Positions 48,838 to 56,169 of a DNA stretch of 59,854 nt are shown piece after piece. The DNA is from F23-D06 sp947167635 (GTDB taxonomy: Bacteria > Bacteroidota > Bacteroidia > Bacteroidales > WCHB1-69), in the NCBI GenBank assembly GCA_947167635.1, contig CAMVIT010000011.1, positions 1 through 59,854 of the forward strand, given 5' to 3'. The translations under genes and the position numbers were made by a program. How positions within the stretch are numbered: position 1 is the stretch's first letter; each line of letters begins with the position of its first letter. A model generated the notes under the pieces. It was given only the letters and a program-made list of their open reading frames with translations, searched no databases and was not told the DNA's origin.

Positions 48838-48845
48838 TACATTTG
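48838..48845 (+). promoter_or_regulatory. Extended -7 element TACATTTGCACC upstream of mrp
   Basis: TACATTTG, 39 bases before the mrp ATG; transcribed away from the rpe promoter. Confidence 0.5.
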
Positions 48846-48884
48846 CACCCATCTTAAAACCCGAGAAAATAAACGTATTGTATT

Positions 48885-49709
48885 ATGGCAGAATGTAATC
48901 ACGATTGCGCAAATTGCAGTCAACAGAATTGTGAAAAGAAAGATTTGCACGAAAACCCTAACGTTCACAGCAACATCAAGAAGGTCATCGGAATCGTCAG
49001 CGGCAAGGGCGGCGTGGGCAAAAGCTCCGTTACCTCCCTGTTGGCCGTGCAATTGCGACGCAAAGGCTACCATGTGGGTATCCTCGATGCCGACATCACC
49101 GGTCCTTCCATTCCCAAGATGTTCAACCTCCACGAGCTGGTCAAGGGCAATGAAGACGGCGTGTTCCCCGCCAAGACTGAAATGGGTATTCATGTCATGT
49201 CTGCCAACCTGCTCACCGACGACGAGAAGACACCCGTCATCTGGCGCGGTCCCCTCGTGGCCGGCATGGTGAAGCAGTTTTGGACCGAAGTGATTTGGGA
49301 CAACATCGATTTCCTTCTGGTGGATATGCCCCCGGGCACGGGCGACGTTCCCCTCACCGTCTTCCAGACGATGGCCGTCGATGGCATCATCATGGTGACT
49401 TCGCCGCAGGACCTCGTCTCCCTCATCGTCAGCAAGGCCGTCAATATGGCCGGGATGATGAATATCCCTATTCTGGGACTGGTGGAGAACTACAGCTATG
49501 CGCTCTGTCCGCACTGCGGCGAGAAGATCCCGGTGTTCGGCGAGAGCCACGCCGCGGAGGTGGCCCGCGAGTTCAACCTGCCGCTGCTGGCCCAGATGCC
49601 CATCGACACCCGCATCGCGCAATTGGCCGACAAGGGCGAGATGGAGAAGGCGGAGGTCGATTACTTAGACCCTGTGCTCAACATCCTCGAAAGTCTCGAT
49701 GCGAAATAG
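48885..49709 (+). CDS. mrp: Mrp/NBP35-type iron-sulfur carrier ATPase
   Basis: 274 residues. Deviant P-loop GKGGVGKS at 40-47, then LDADITGPSIPKMF and DMPPGTGD, as in Mrp/ApbC. It binds and passes on Fe-S clusters. The N-terminus is not the DUF59 domain common in Mrp but a Cys-rich stretch with Cys4, Cys8, Cys11 and Cys16 (CNHDCANCSQQNC), the style seen in clostridial and other anaerobes and similar to Nbp35. The CxxC that holds the bridging cluster is at Cys208 and Cys211 (LCPHCGE). 18 bases before thyA. Confidence 0.92.
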   Translation: MAECNHDCANCSQQNCEKKDLHENPNVHSNIKKVIGIVSGKGGVGKSSVTSLLAVQLRRKGYHVGILDADITGPSIPKMFNLHELVKGNEDGVFPAKTEMGIHVMSANLLTDDEKTPVIWRGPLVAGMVKQFWTEVIWDNIDFLLVDMPPGTGDVPLTVFQTMAVDGIIMVTSPQDLVSLIVSKAVNMAGMMNIPILGLVENYSYALCPHCGEKIPVFGESHAAEVAREFNLPLLAQMPIDTRIAQLADKGEMEKAEVDYLDPVLNILESLDAK

Positions 49710-49727
49710 AACAGCATAAAACTCCTT

Positions 49728-50522
49728 ATGAAACAATATCTTGACCTTCTTGATACCATCCTGACCAAAGGCGCGTTCAAGTCGGACCGCACCGGCACGG
49801 GCACCTACAGCATCTTCGGCCACCAGATGCGCTTCGACCTGTCGGAGGGCTTCCCTCTCTTGACGACCAAGAAGCTGCACCTGCGCTCCATCATCTATGA
49901 GCTGCTCTGGTTCCTGCAGGGCGACACCAACATCCGCTACCTGCAGGAGCACGGTGTCTCCATCTGGGACGAGTGGGCGGACCCCGACGGCGACCTCGGG
50001 CCCATTTACGGGCACCAGTGGCGCTCGTGGGGCACCCCCGACGGCGGCAAGGTCGATCAGATCAGCCAGCTCATCGACCAGATCAAGCGCACCCCCGACT
50101 CGCGCCGGCTGATGGTGTGCGCCTGGAATGTGGGCGAAATCGACAAGATGGCCCTGCCTCCCTGCCACGTGCTGTTCCAATTCTATGTTAATAATGGTGA
50201 AATCTCCCTCCAGCTCTATCAACGTAGCGCGGACGTCTTCTTAGGCGTGCCCTTCAACATCGCCTCTTACGCCTTGCTATTGATGATGGTGGCGCAGGTG
50301 TGCAATCTCAAGCCCAAAGAGTTCATCCACACGCTCGGCGACGCCCACATCTACTCCAACCACGTGGAGCAGGCCAAGTTGCAGCTCACCCGCGAGCCGC
50401 GGCCGCTGCCCACCATGCGCATCAACCCCGAGGTCAAGGACATCTTCTCCTTCCAATACGAGGACTTCACGCTGGAGAATTACGACCCGCACCCCCACAT
50501 CAAAGCCGAAGTGGCGGTGTGA
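49728..50522 (+). CDS. thyA: Thymidylate synthase
   Basis: 264 residues, the same length as E. coli ThyA. It makes dTMP from dUMP with methylene-THF. Catalytic Cys146 lies in PPCHVLFQF, with folate and dUMP contacts RTGTGT, SWGTPDG and YQRSADVFLGVPFNIASYA. The usual partner folA (dihydrofolate reductase) does not follow; instead the DNA turns AT-rich and holds gene remnants on the other strand. The C-terminus ends IKAEVAV. Confidence 0.96.
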   Translation: MKQYLDLLDTILTKGAFKSDRTGTGTYSIFGHQMRFDLSEGFPLLTTKKLHLRSIIYELLWFLQGDTNIRYLQEHGVSIWDEWADPDGDLGPIYGHQWRSWGTPDGGKVDQISQLIDQIKRTPDSRRLMVCAWNVGEIDKMALPPCHVLFQFYVNNGEISLQLYQRSADVFLGVPFNIASYALLLMMVAQVCNLKPKEFIHTLGDAHIYSNHVEQAKLQLTREPRPLPTMRINPEVKDIFSFQYEDFTLENYDPHPHIKAEVAV

Positions 50523-50539
50523 TGACAACTGCTGATTTA

Positions 50540-50693
50540 TTAGATTTCTTGCTGGAATAGAGAGGTTATTTTAGTTACAAGTTGTTCTGCCGATTCAAGT
50601 AGTGGCTTGACATCCGCTTCTTGTAAATCAAAAGTTTGCCTTGTCCAAGCGATAGGCAACAACAGCTCTTTTTTCTTCATCGTTCAAACTCAT
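50540..50693 (-). pseudogene. HEPN toxin gene with internal deletion
   Basis: An ATG at 50693 overlaps the MNT stop (ATGA) and opens MSLNDEEKRAVVAYRLDKANF, the N-terminal helix of HEPN-domain proteins, then stops at 50628. Directly after, one base out of frame, the C-terminal HEPN end is readable: FDLQEADVKPLLESAEQL, to a TAA at 50540. About 80 residues are missing, including the region that carries the RxxxxxH RNase motif. So the toxin half of a HEPN/MNT pair has been lost by an internal deletion. Confidence 0.75.
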
Positions 50694-51049
50694 ACCAGTA
50701 CTATTGCTTCGTCCATAACATTTTTATAGAAAGGAGTGAAATTTTTCTGTTTCCATTCTTCTTTAGTTTGGATAATGGTATTCACATCTTGTCCGTGACT
50801 CCAGAAAAGCATATTCAAGGGATAACCGACATTGTCGTAATCCTCCCAGGTGGAACGTCCTTCGCGGTTCAACAGTACCAGCAAATCCCAATCAGAGTCG
50901 GGACGATGTGTGCCACGGGCTCTGGAACCGAACAGCAATACACTCGCACCTGCGGGCAGCAGTGCGATGATGTCCCGCTTGAGAGTGTCCAGCATCGTCT
51001 CTTGAGCCATAACCGTTTGATCACCAGTTGTAACGTTCATTTTTTCCAC
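50690..51049 (-). CDS. MNT-type nucleotidyltransferase (antitoxin of a HEPN/MNT pair)
   Basis: 119 residues. The nucleotidyltransferase motif GSRARGTHRPDSDWDLLV (about 42-58) is complete, and the C-terminal part (EEWKQKNFTPFYKNV) is as in full-length relatives. In intact pairs the MNT protein AMPylates or blocks its HEPN RNase partner. Here it seems whole, while the partner gene (50540-50693) is deleted inside. The start may also be Met14 or Met19. A -7 element lies at 51064-51071. Confidence 0.82.
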   Translation of the reverse strand: MEKMNVTTGDQTVMAQETMLDTLKRDIIALLPAGASVLLFGSRARGTHRPDSDWDLLVLLNREGRSTWEDYDNVGYPLNMLFWSHGQDVNTIIQTKEEWKQKNFTPFYKNVMDEAIVLV

Positions 51050-51063
51050 TTAAAAACATTTCG

Positions 51064-51071
51064 CAAAAATA
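51064..51071 (-). promoter_or_regulatory. -7 element TATTTTTG upstream of the MNT gene
   Basis: Minus-strand TATTTTTGCG, 15 bases before the ATG at 51049. Confidence 0.4.
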
Positions 51072-51122
51072 CACAATAATTTCAATCATCTAGAAAAAAG
51101 ATGTGGACCCCCAAAAAAATTA

Positions 51123-51474
51123 CTACATTGCCTTGACAATCCGAAAGCCGAAAAGCTTGAGTTTAGAGATTTCCTCCACGTTCCGCAATGCCTGCACTTT
51201 CTGTGAACGGTTCTGCCTTAGGCGAAGGTATGGATTGGATTATTCGAAGAAGTTGCTCTGTATCAGCCACATCGGTGTTATATCTTTTTCCATCAGAAGC
51301 GATTAGTTTCAGTTGGTTACAATTTGTAACCGACTCATTTCCTTCTTTGATTAGCCGATGTTTCAGGACTTTCCAATAATTTCTCGGGTTAGTGCTGTCG
51401 GTAAGTGCCTCCACTACGTCAACCACAGAGAAATACCATTTTTCCGTTTCGTTGTCCCAAGCGGTACGGACCAA
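51123..51474 (-). pseudogene. Remnant of a BRO-N family (DinD/antirepressor-like) gene
   Basis: The reading frame 51474-51163 encodes TAWDNETEKWYFSVVDVVEALTD, YWKVLKHRL and TDVADTEQLLRIIQSIPSPKAEPF, the core of BRO-N proteins of phages and chromosomes. Full-length relatives have about 270 residues or more; here the match ends right after PSPKAEPF. There is no ATG, only a TTG after an upstream stop. One base out of frame, a short open stretch (VEEISKLKLFGFRIVKAM) continues to a TAG at 51123; its origin is not known. Both ends are therefore lost. Confidence 0.72.
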
Positions 51475-51521
51475 GATAATCTTACTTTATGCAAAATAAT
51501 GTTTAGTAAGGATATTTTGTG

Positions 51522-51529
51522 TAATTTTG
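51522..51529 (+). promoter_or_regulatory. Extended -7 element TAATTTTGCAGC upstream of pgk
   Basis: TAATTTTG followed by CAGC, 43 bases before the pgk ATG. A weak TTTA lies 16 bases upstream. Confidence 0.5.
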
Positions 51530-51572
51530 CAGCCTTGAATATGATTGTATAATTTTATAAAACATAATCACA

Positions 51573-52766
51573 ATGAAATCAATAGACTCATTTAATTTTG
51601 CAAACCAGAAGGCCCTTATCCGTGTGGACTACAACGTCCCCTTGGACGATAATTTCAATGTGACCGACGTCACCCGCATTGTGCGCACGAAAGAGACCGT
51701 TTCCAAAATACTGAACGATGGCGGCACCATCATCCTGATGTCGCACCTCGGCCGCCCGAAAGGCGAGGCCAACGACAAGTATTCGTTGCGCCACATCGTG
51801 GGCAAGGTGTCCGAAATATTAGGCCAGGAGGTCGTTTTTGCCGGCGACGTGCTGGATCCGAAAACGGCAGATGTCATTGCCGGTCTGAAGCCCGGTTCCA
51901 TCGCCTTGTTGGAGAACCTCCGTTTCCACGCCGAGGAGGAGAAGGGCGACCCCGACTTTGCCAAGGCCATTGCACGCCTGGGTGATGTCTATGTGAACGA
52001 CGCATTCGGCACGGCGCACCGCGAGCACGCCTCCACGGCCACTATCGCCCGCTGTTTCCCGGGCAAGGCCTTCGCCGGCTATTTGCTTTACAACGAGGTG
52101 ATGAGCCTCGAAACCGTGCTCAACGGCGGCGAAAAGCCCTTCACAGCCATTATCGGCGGCTCCAAAGTGTCCACCAAGATCAACATCATCACCAATCTGC
52201 TGCCCAAGGTCGATAACCTCATTGTGGGCGGTGGCCTGAGCTACACCTTCCTCGCCGCCATGGGCTACACCATCGGCAACTCGCTCTTCGAGCCCGACAT
52301 GCTGCCCGTGGCCAAGGAGATCCTCGACCAGGTGAAGGCCTCCGGCAAGAACTTCTACTGCCGTCTCGACACCATCTGCGGCGACAAGTTCGGAGACGAT
52401 GCCAACATCCTTGTCACCGAGGACAATAACATCCCCGACAACTGGGAAGGCCTTGACATCGGTCCGAAGACCCAGAAGAGCTTCGCCCAGGTGCTACGCG
52501 ACTCCAAGACCATCCTCTGGAACGGTCCTGTCGGCGTGTTCGAGCTGGAGAAGTTCAGCAAGGGCACCAAGGCCGTGGCCATCAGTGTGGCCGCCTCCAC
52601 CCTCGCAGGCGCCTACTCCGTCATCGGCGGCGGCGACTCCATCGCGGCCATCAACAAATACGACCTCGGCGACTTCGTCTCCTACATCAGCACTGGCGGC
52701 GGCGCCATGCTTGAATATCTCGAAGGCAAAGAACTCCCGGGTGTCAAGGCTTTGAACGAAAATTAA
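51573..52766 (+). CDS. pgk: Phosphoglycerate kinase
   Basis: 397 residues. Glycolytic enzyme that makes ATP from 1,3-bisphosphoglycerate. N-terminal RVDYNVPLD and LMSHLGRPKG bind the substrate; GGSKVSTKINII and the C-terminal GGGDSIAAINKY form the nucleotide site. Monocistronic in appearance; hairpin repeats follow the stop. Confidence 0.97.
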   Translation: MKSIDSFNFANQKALIRVDYNVPLDDNFNVTDVTRIVRTKETVSKILNDGGTIILMSHLGRPKGEANDKYSLRHIVGKVSEILGQEVVFAGDVLDPKTADVIAGLKPGSIALLENLRFHAEEEKGDPDFAKAIARLGDVYVNDAFGTAHREHASTATIARCFPGKAFAGYLLYNEVMSLETVLNGGEKPFTAIIGGSKVSTKINIITNLLPKVDNLIVGGGLSYTFLAAMGYTIGNSLFEPDMLPVAKEILDQVKASGKNFYCRLDTICGDKFGDDANILVTEDNNIPDNWEGLDIGPKTQKSFAQVLRDSKTILWNGPVGVFELEKFSKGTKAVAISVAASTLAGAYSVIGGGDSIAAINKYDLGDFVSYISTGGGAMLEYLEGKELPGVKALNEN

Positions 52767-52788
52767 TACCGCATACACAATATTGCCA

Positions 52789-52819
52789 ATGTGGGGACGT
52801 TTCAAAAACGTCTCCACAT
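52789..52819. repeat. Palindromic hairpin repeat, GAGACG family, copy 3
   Basis: Arms ATGTGGGGACGTTT and AAACGTCTCCACAT (14 bp, one wobble) with a 3-base centre CAA, 22 bases after the pgk stop. It may also end pgk transcription, though no T-tract follows. Confidence 0.78.
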
Positions 52820-52858
52820 CAGATGCAACACACCGGTCAATACATTTGATGCGGATCA

Positions 52859-52886
52859 ATATGGACGCAGCACACTGCGTCTCTAT
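52859..52886. repeat. Palindromic hairpin repeat, GAGACG family, copy 4
   Basis: Core arms GACGCAG / CTGCGTC around CACA (52864-52881), extended by an imperfect ATAT / CTCTAT part. It lies 22 bases before the manC ATG. Confidence 0.65.
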
Positions 52887-52907
52887 AATAACAAACAACA
52901 AACAATC

Positions 52908-54002
52908 ATGGTAAATCCCAATTATTACTGTGTCATTATGGCCGGCGGCGTAGGATCCCGCTTTTGGCCACTTAGCAACAGCACCACCCCGAAACAGTTC
53001 CTCGACATTCTCGGCGAGGGGCAGACCCTCATCCAGAAAACATACCAGCGCTTTACCAAAATCTGCCCGCCTGAAAACATTTACATCGTCACCAGCAAGG
53101 CCTATCAGGATATCACCAAACAACAATTGCCGGAGCTGAACGACGAACAGATCATCCTGGAACCTTATCGCCGCAACACGGCACCGTGTATCGCATACGC
53201 CAATCACAAAATCAAGACCCATAACCCGAACGCTACCATTGTTGTTGCCCCCTCCGACCATGTGATTCTCAAGGAGGATATCTTCGTCTCTGTCATTGAA
53301 GAAGGTCTCAAAGCCGCCACTGACAACGACTGGCTGCTCACTATCGGTATCCGCCCCTCCTCGCCCAACACAGGCTATGGCTATATCCAGTACGATGAAG
53401 ACAAACCATACGCCAGGAACAACTCCATCTACGATGTGAAAACCTTCACCGAAAAGCCGGAATTGGAAATGGCCAAGAGCTTCATCGAAAGCGGCGACTT
53501 CCTCTGGAACGCCGGCATCTTCATGTGGTCCCTTCCCTCTATCCAAAAGGCCTTCGAGAATTTCCTGCCTGAAATAGAATCCCTTTTCCAACAGGGTGAA
53601 GGATTATACAACACCGACCGGGAGGAGGATTTTATCGACCAGATCTACCAAGTCTGCAAGAAGATTTCGGTGGACTATGGCATCATGGAGAAGGCCAGAA
53701 ATGTCAAGGTATATGCCACCGACTTCGGCTGGTCGGATCTCGGCACTTGGGGATCCCTGTATGAATTGCGCAAGAAAGACGCCAACAAGAATGTCATTTC
53801 CGGAAATCATGTCAAAGTATATGACACCAACAAGTGCATCGTGAACGTTCCCAAAAACAAAGTTGTGGTCATCCAAGGTCTGGAAGATTACATTGTGGTG
53901 GAGAACAACGATGTGCTTCTCATTTGCAAGAAATCCGAAGAGCAGCAGATCCGCCAATATGTGGCCGATGTGCAGGTGGATTTTGGCAACAAATATGTAT
54001 AG
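52908..54002 (+). CDS. manC: Mannose-1-phosphate guanylyltransferase
   Basis: 364 residues from MVNPNYYCVIMAGG; the longer frame to 52791 would read through both hairpin repeats. It makes GDP-mannose for glycan synthesis. The nucleotide motif is AGGVGSRFWPLS with the Lys of TPKQF; also VAPSDHVI and FTEKPELE are typical. It lacks the C-terminal isomerase domain of bifunctional enzymes. Flanked on both sides by repeats of one family. The next gene starts eight bases before its stop. Confidence 0.92.
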   Translation: MVNPNYYCVIMAGGVGSRFWPLSNSTTPKQFLDILGEGQTLIQKTYQRFTKICPPENIYIVTSKAYQDITKQQLPELNDEQIILEPYRRNTAPCIAYANHKIKTHNPNATIVVAPSDHVILKEDIFVSVIEEGLKAATDNDWLLTIGIRPSSPNTGYGYIQYDEDKPYARNNSIYDVKTFTEKPELEMAKSFIESGDFLWNAGIFMWSLPSIQKAFENFLPEIESLFQQGEGLYNTDREEDFIDQIYQVCKKISVDYGIMEKARNVKVYATDFGWSDLGTWGSLYELRKKDANKNVISGNHVKVYDTNKCIVNVPKNKVVVIQGLEDYIVVENNDVLLICKKSEEQQIRQYVADVQVDFGNKYV

Positions 54003-56094
54003 GGACATCTGGCAAACCTCATCCGACATCCATCGTAGAGACGTGCCATGGTGCGTCTCTACATTTGTGTTGTGGTGTGTCATGATCTCTTTTTTCGCTC
54101 CCCTATCGGCGCAAGAGAACGACACCACCCAGCAACAACGTCTCCAAGAGGTGATCATTGCCGCGGAGCAGCCCGTGCGCATCGCGGCAGATGCCGCGAC
54201 CGTACAGCAGCTTACGGCCAAACAGTTGAAATTGTTGCCCTCGTTGCAGCTCTCTGACGCCCTCAAGTATATGTCGGGCGTGGTGGTGAAGGACTACGGC
54301 GGAACCGGTGGCATGAAGACTGTCTCGGTGCGCGGTCTCGGCTCCCAGCATACCGGCGTGATTTACGATGGCATCCCCCTCACCGACTGCCAGACCGGCC
54401 AGATAGACCTCGGCAAACTCTCCCTCGACAACGTCCGATCCATCGTCCTGGAAATCGGCATGAGCTCCGGCATATTTGTGCCCGCACGTCTGTTTTCATA
54501 CAGCAATATATTAAAAATCAACACACTGTCAAGAATCCCCAACAAGCCTTTCGGGGTAAAGGTGGGTTTTACCGCCGGTTCATACGGTTTGTATAGCCCG
54601 CAAATTTTTTTGGAAAACCTCCTCAAAAGCCGCAAGCGGGAGGACCGTTTCTTTATATGGAACATCTCCGCCTCTTACCTCACCTCCAAGGGCAACTATC
54701 CCTTTGTACTGCACTATGGCGGGATTACAGACAGTGTCTCCCATGAGCGGCGGCAGAACTCCGACGTCTCCGTCTGGAACGCCGAGGCCAACATGCGGTT
54801 CCAAATTAACCGCAAGCAACATCTGACCTTCAAGTGGTATTATTATGACTCGGAGCGCGGCCTGCCTTCCGCCACCACGTTTTACAACCTCAACTCCTCA
54901 CAGCGATTGTGGAACCGCAACACCTTCGGGCAACTCAGCTACTGCAACTTCTTCAACACCCACTGGGCCTACCAACTCAACGCCAAGTTCAACTACGACC
55001 ACACACACTACCTCGACACCACATACAACAATACAGCGGGGCGGCTGGAGAACGACTACAGGCAGACCGAAAGCTACCTCTCCAACACCGTGATGTACAC
55101 GTTACCCTTCACCGACAAAAAGGGACGCGACCAATGGCTGCAAATCGCACTCTCCCACGATGTTTTTCACAATTTTTTGAAGTCCAACGCACTTAACTAC
55201 GATGATCCTTCGCGCATCACCTCTTTGGCGGCACTCTCGCTGCTCTACAAGGGTCGGATGGTGAAGGTCCACGGCAACCTGCTGTTCACTGCCGTACACG
55301 ACTGGGCGCAGGGGACTGTCGGGGACAACTTTTTCCACCTCTCCCCGACGGTGGGCGTGGCGGTGGCGGCCACCAAAAGCCTTTCTTTCAGAGCATTCTA
55401 CAAAAATATATTTCGCATGCCCACCTTCAATGACCTCTACTACCGCGAAGTGGGCAACCTCAATCTCAACCCTGAGAAGACCCGGCAGTGGGATGTCGGC
55501 GCCGTATATAACCGCGACAACCTTGCGCACGGGCGCGTGGCGCTCGCCGCCTCCGTGGACGGCTATTTCAACATCGTGAAGGACAAGATTGTGGCCTTCC
55601 CCGCAGGCAACCTCTTCTCGTGGACTATGATGAACTACGGAAAGGTGTTCATCGGGGGCGCTGAGGTCAACGCCAACGTGCAGTACCAGTTCGCCAAGGG
55701 CTTTTTCCTGCGCGTCAACGGCAACTGCACCTACCAAAAAGCCGTCGATCGGACCAACCCGACGGACAAAACCTACAACCACCAGATTCCCTACACGCCG
55801 GTCTGGTCGGGCTCCACAGGCGTGAGTGTGGAACTGCCGTGGATCACCTTCTCGTACTCGTTGTTGCTGGCGGGTGAGCGCTATGCCTTGGGACAGAACA
55901 TCCCCATCAACCGCGTGGCCGGCTATGCGGACCACAGTGTCACCATCGGGCACCAATACAAAATCAAGAACACCCCAAACACCATCGGGTTCAAATGCGA
56001 GTTTCTTAACCTCGCCAACAAGAACTACGAGATCATCCGCAATTATCCCATGCAGGGGTTCGGATTCCGGGTGAAGGTGTTTTATGAATATTAG
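53995..56094 (+). CDS. TonB-dependent outer-membrane receptor
   Basis: 699 residues when begun at the ATG at 53995, which overlaps the manC stop. This start gives a good signal peptide: basic N-region, hydrophobic core (STFVLWCVMISFFAPL) and a SAQ cleavage site at about residue 40; the next Met (54082) would leave too little. Plug domain about 65-170 (GGTGGMKTVSVRGLGSQHTGVIYDGIPL), then a 22-strand type barrel. There is no carboxypeptidase-regulatory N-domain and no SusD partner, so a BtuB-like role (cobalamin, siderophore or similar) is more likely than glycan uptake. The codons for RRDVPWCVS come from the palindromic repeat at 54035-54062. Confidence 0.85.
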   Translation: MYRDIWQTSSDIHRRDVPWCVSTFVLWCVMISFFAPLSAQENDTTQQQRLQEVIIAAEQPVRIAADAATVQQLTAKQLKLLPSLQLSDALKYMSGVVVKDYGGTGGMKTVSVRGLGSQHTGVIYDGIPLTDCQTGQIDLGKLSLDNVRSIVLEIGMSSGIFVPARLFSYSNILKINTLSRIPNKPFGVKVGFTAGSYGLYSPQIFLENLLKSRKREDRFFIWNISASYLTSKGNYPFVLHYGGITDSVSHERRQNSDVSVWNAEANMRFQINRKQHLTFKWYYYDSERGLPSATTFYNLNSSQRLWNRNTFGQLSYCNFFNTHWAYQLNAKFNYDHTHYLDTTYNNTAGRLENDYRQTESYLSNTVMYTLPFTDKKGRDQWLQIALSHDVFHNFLKSNALNYDDPSRITSLAALSLLYKGRMVKVHGNLLFTAVHDWAQGTVGDNFFHLSPTVGVAVAATKSLSFRAFYKNIFRMPTFNDLYYREVGNLNLNPEKTRQWDVGAVYNRDNLAHGRVALAASVDGYFNIVKDKIVAFPAGNLFSWTMMNYGKVFIGGAEVNANVQYQFAKGFFLRVNGNCTYQKAVDRTNPTDKTYNHQIPYTPVWSGSTGVSVELPWITFSYSLLLAGERYALGQNIPINRVAGYADHSVTIGHQYKIKNTPNTIGFKCEFLNLANKNYEIIRNYPMQGFGFRVKVFYEY
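54035..54062. repeat. Palindromic hairpin repeat, GAGACG family, copy 5, inside a signal-peptide coding region
   Basis: Arms GTAGAGACGTGCCA and TGGTGCGTCTCTAC, no loop, two wobble positions. It begins 33 bases after the manC stop and is read through by the TonB receptor gene. Confidence 0.82.
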
Positions 56095-56119
56095 TTTGTG
56101 CCAGGGGAACAACTGTTTT

Positions 56120-56150
56120 TTTGTCCCTATTTTCTTTTTTACTACTTTTG
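56120..56150 (+). promoter_or_regulatory. Canonical promoter TTTG-N19-TACTTTTG
   Basis: TTTG at 56120-56123 and TACTTTTG at 56143-56150, 19 bases apart, the -7 followed by CAGC. The ATG of the dipeptidase is 20 bases on. Best promoter match in the window. Confidence 0.8.
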
Positions 56151-56169
56151 CAGCTTTAAAATTCCGCGT

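Noticed and set aside
51103..51306. Plus-strand 67-codon frame in the thyA-pgk gap
   Set aside because: It lies opposite the readable BRO remnant and has no motif.
52791..52907. N-terminal extension of manC to 52791
   Set aside because: It would translate two hairpin repeats, while MVNPNYYCVIMAGG starts exactly where the family fold begins.
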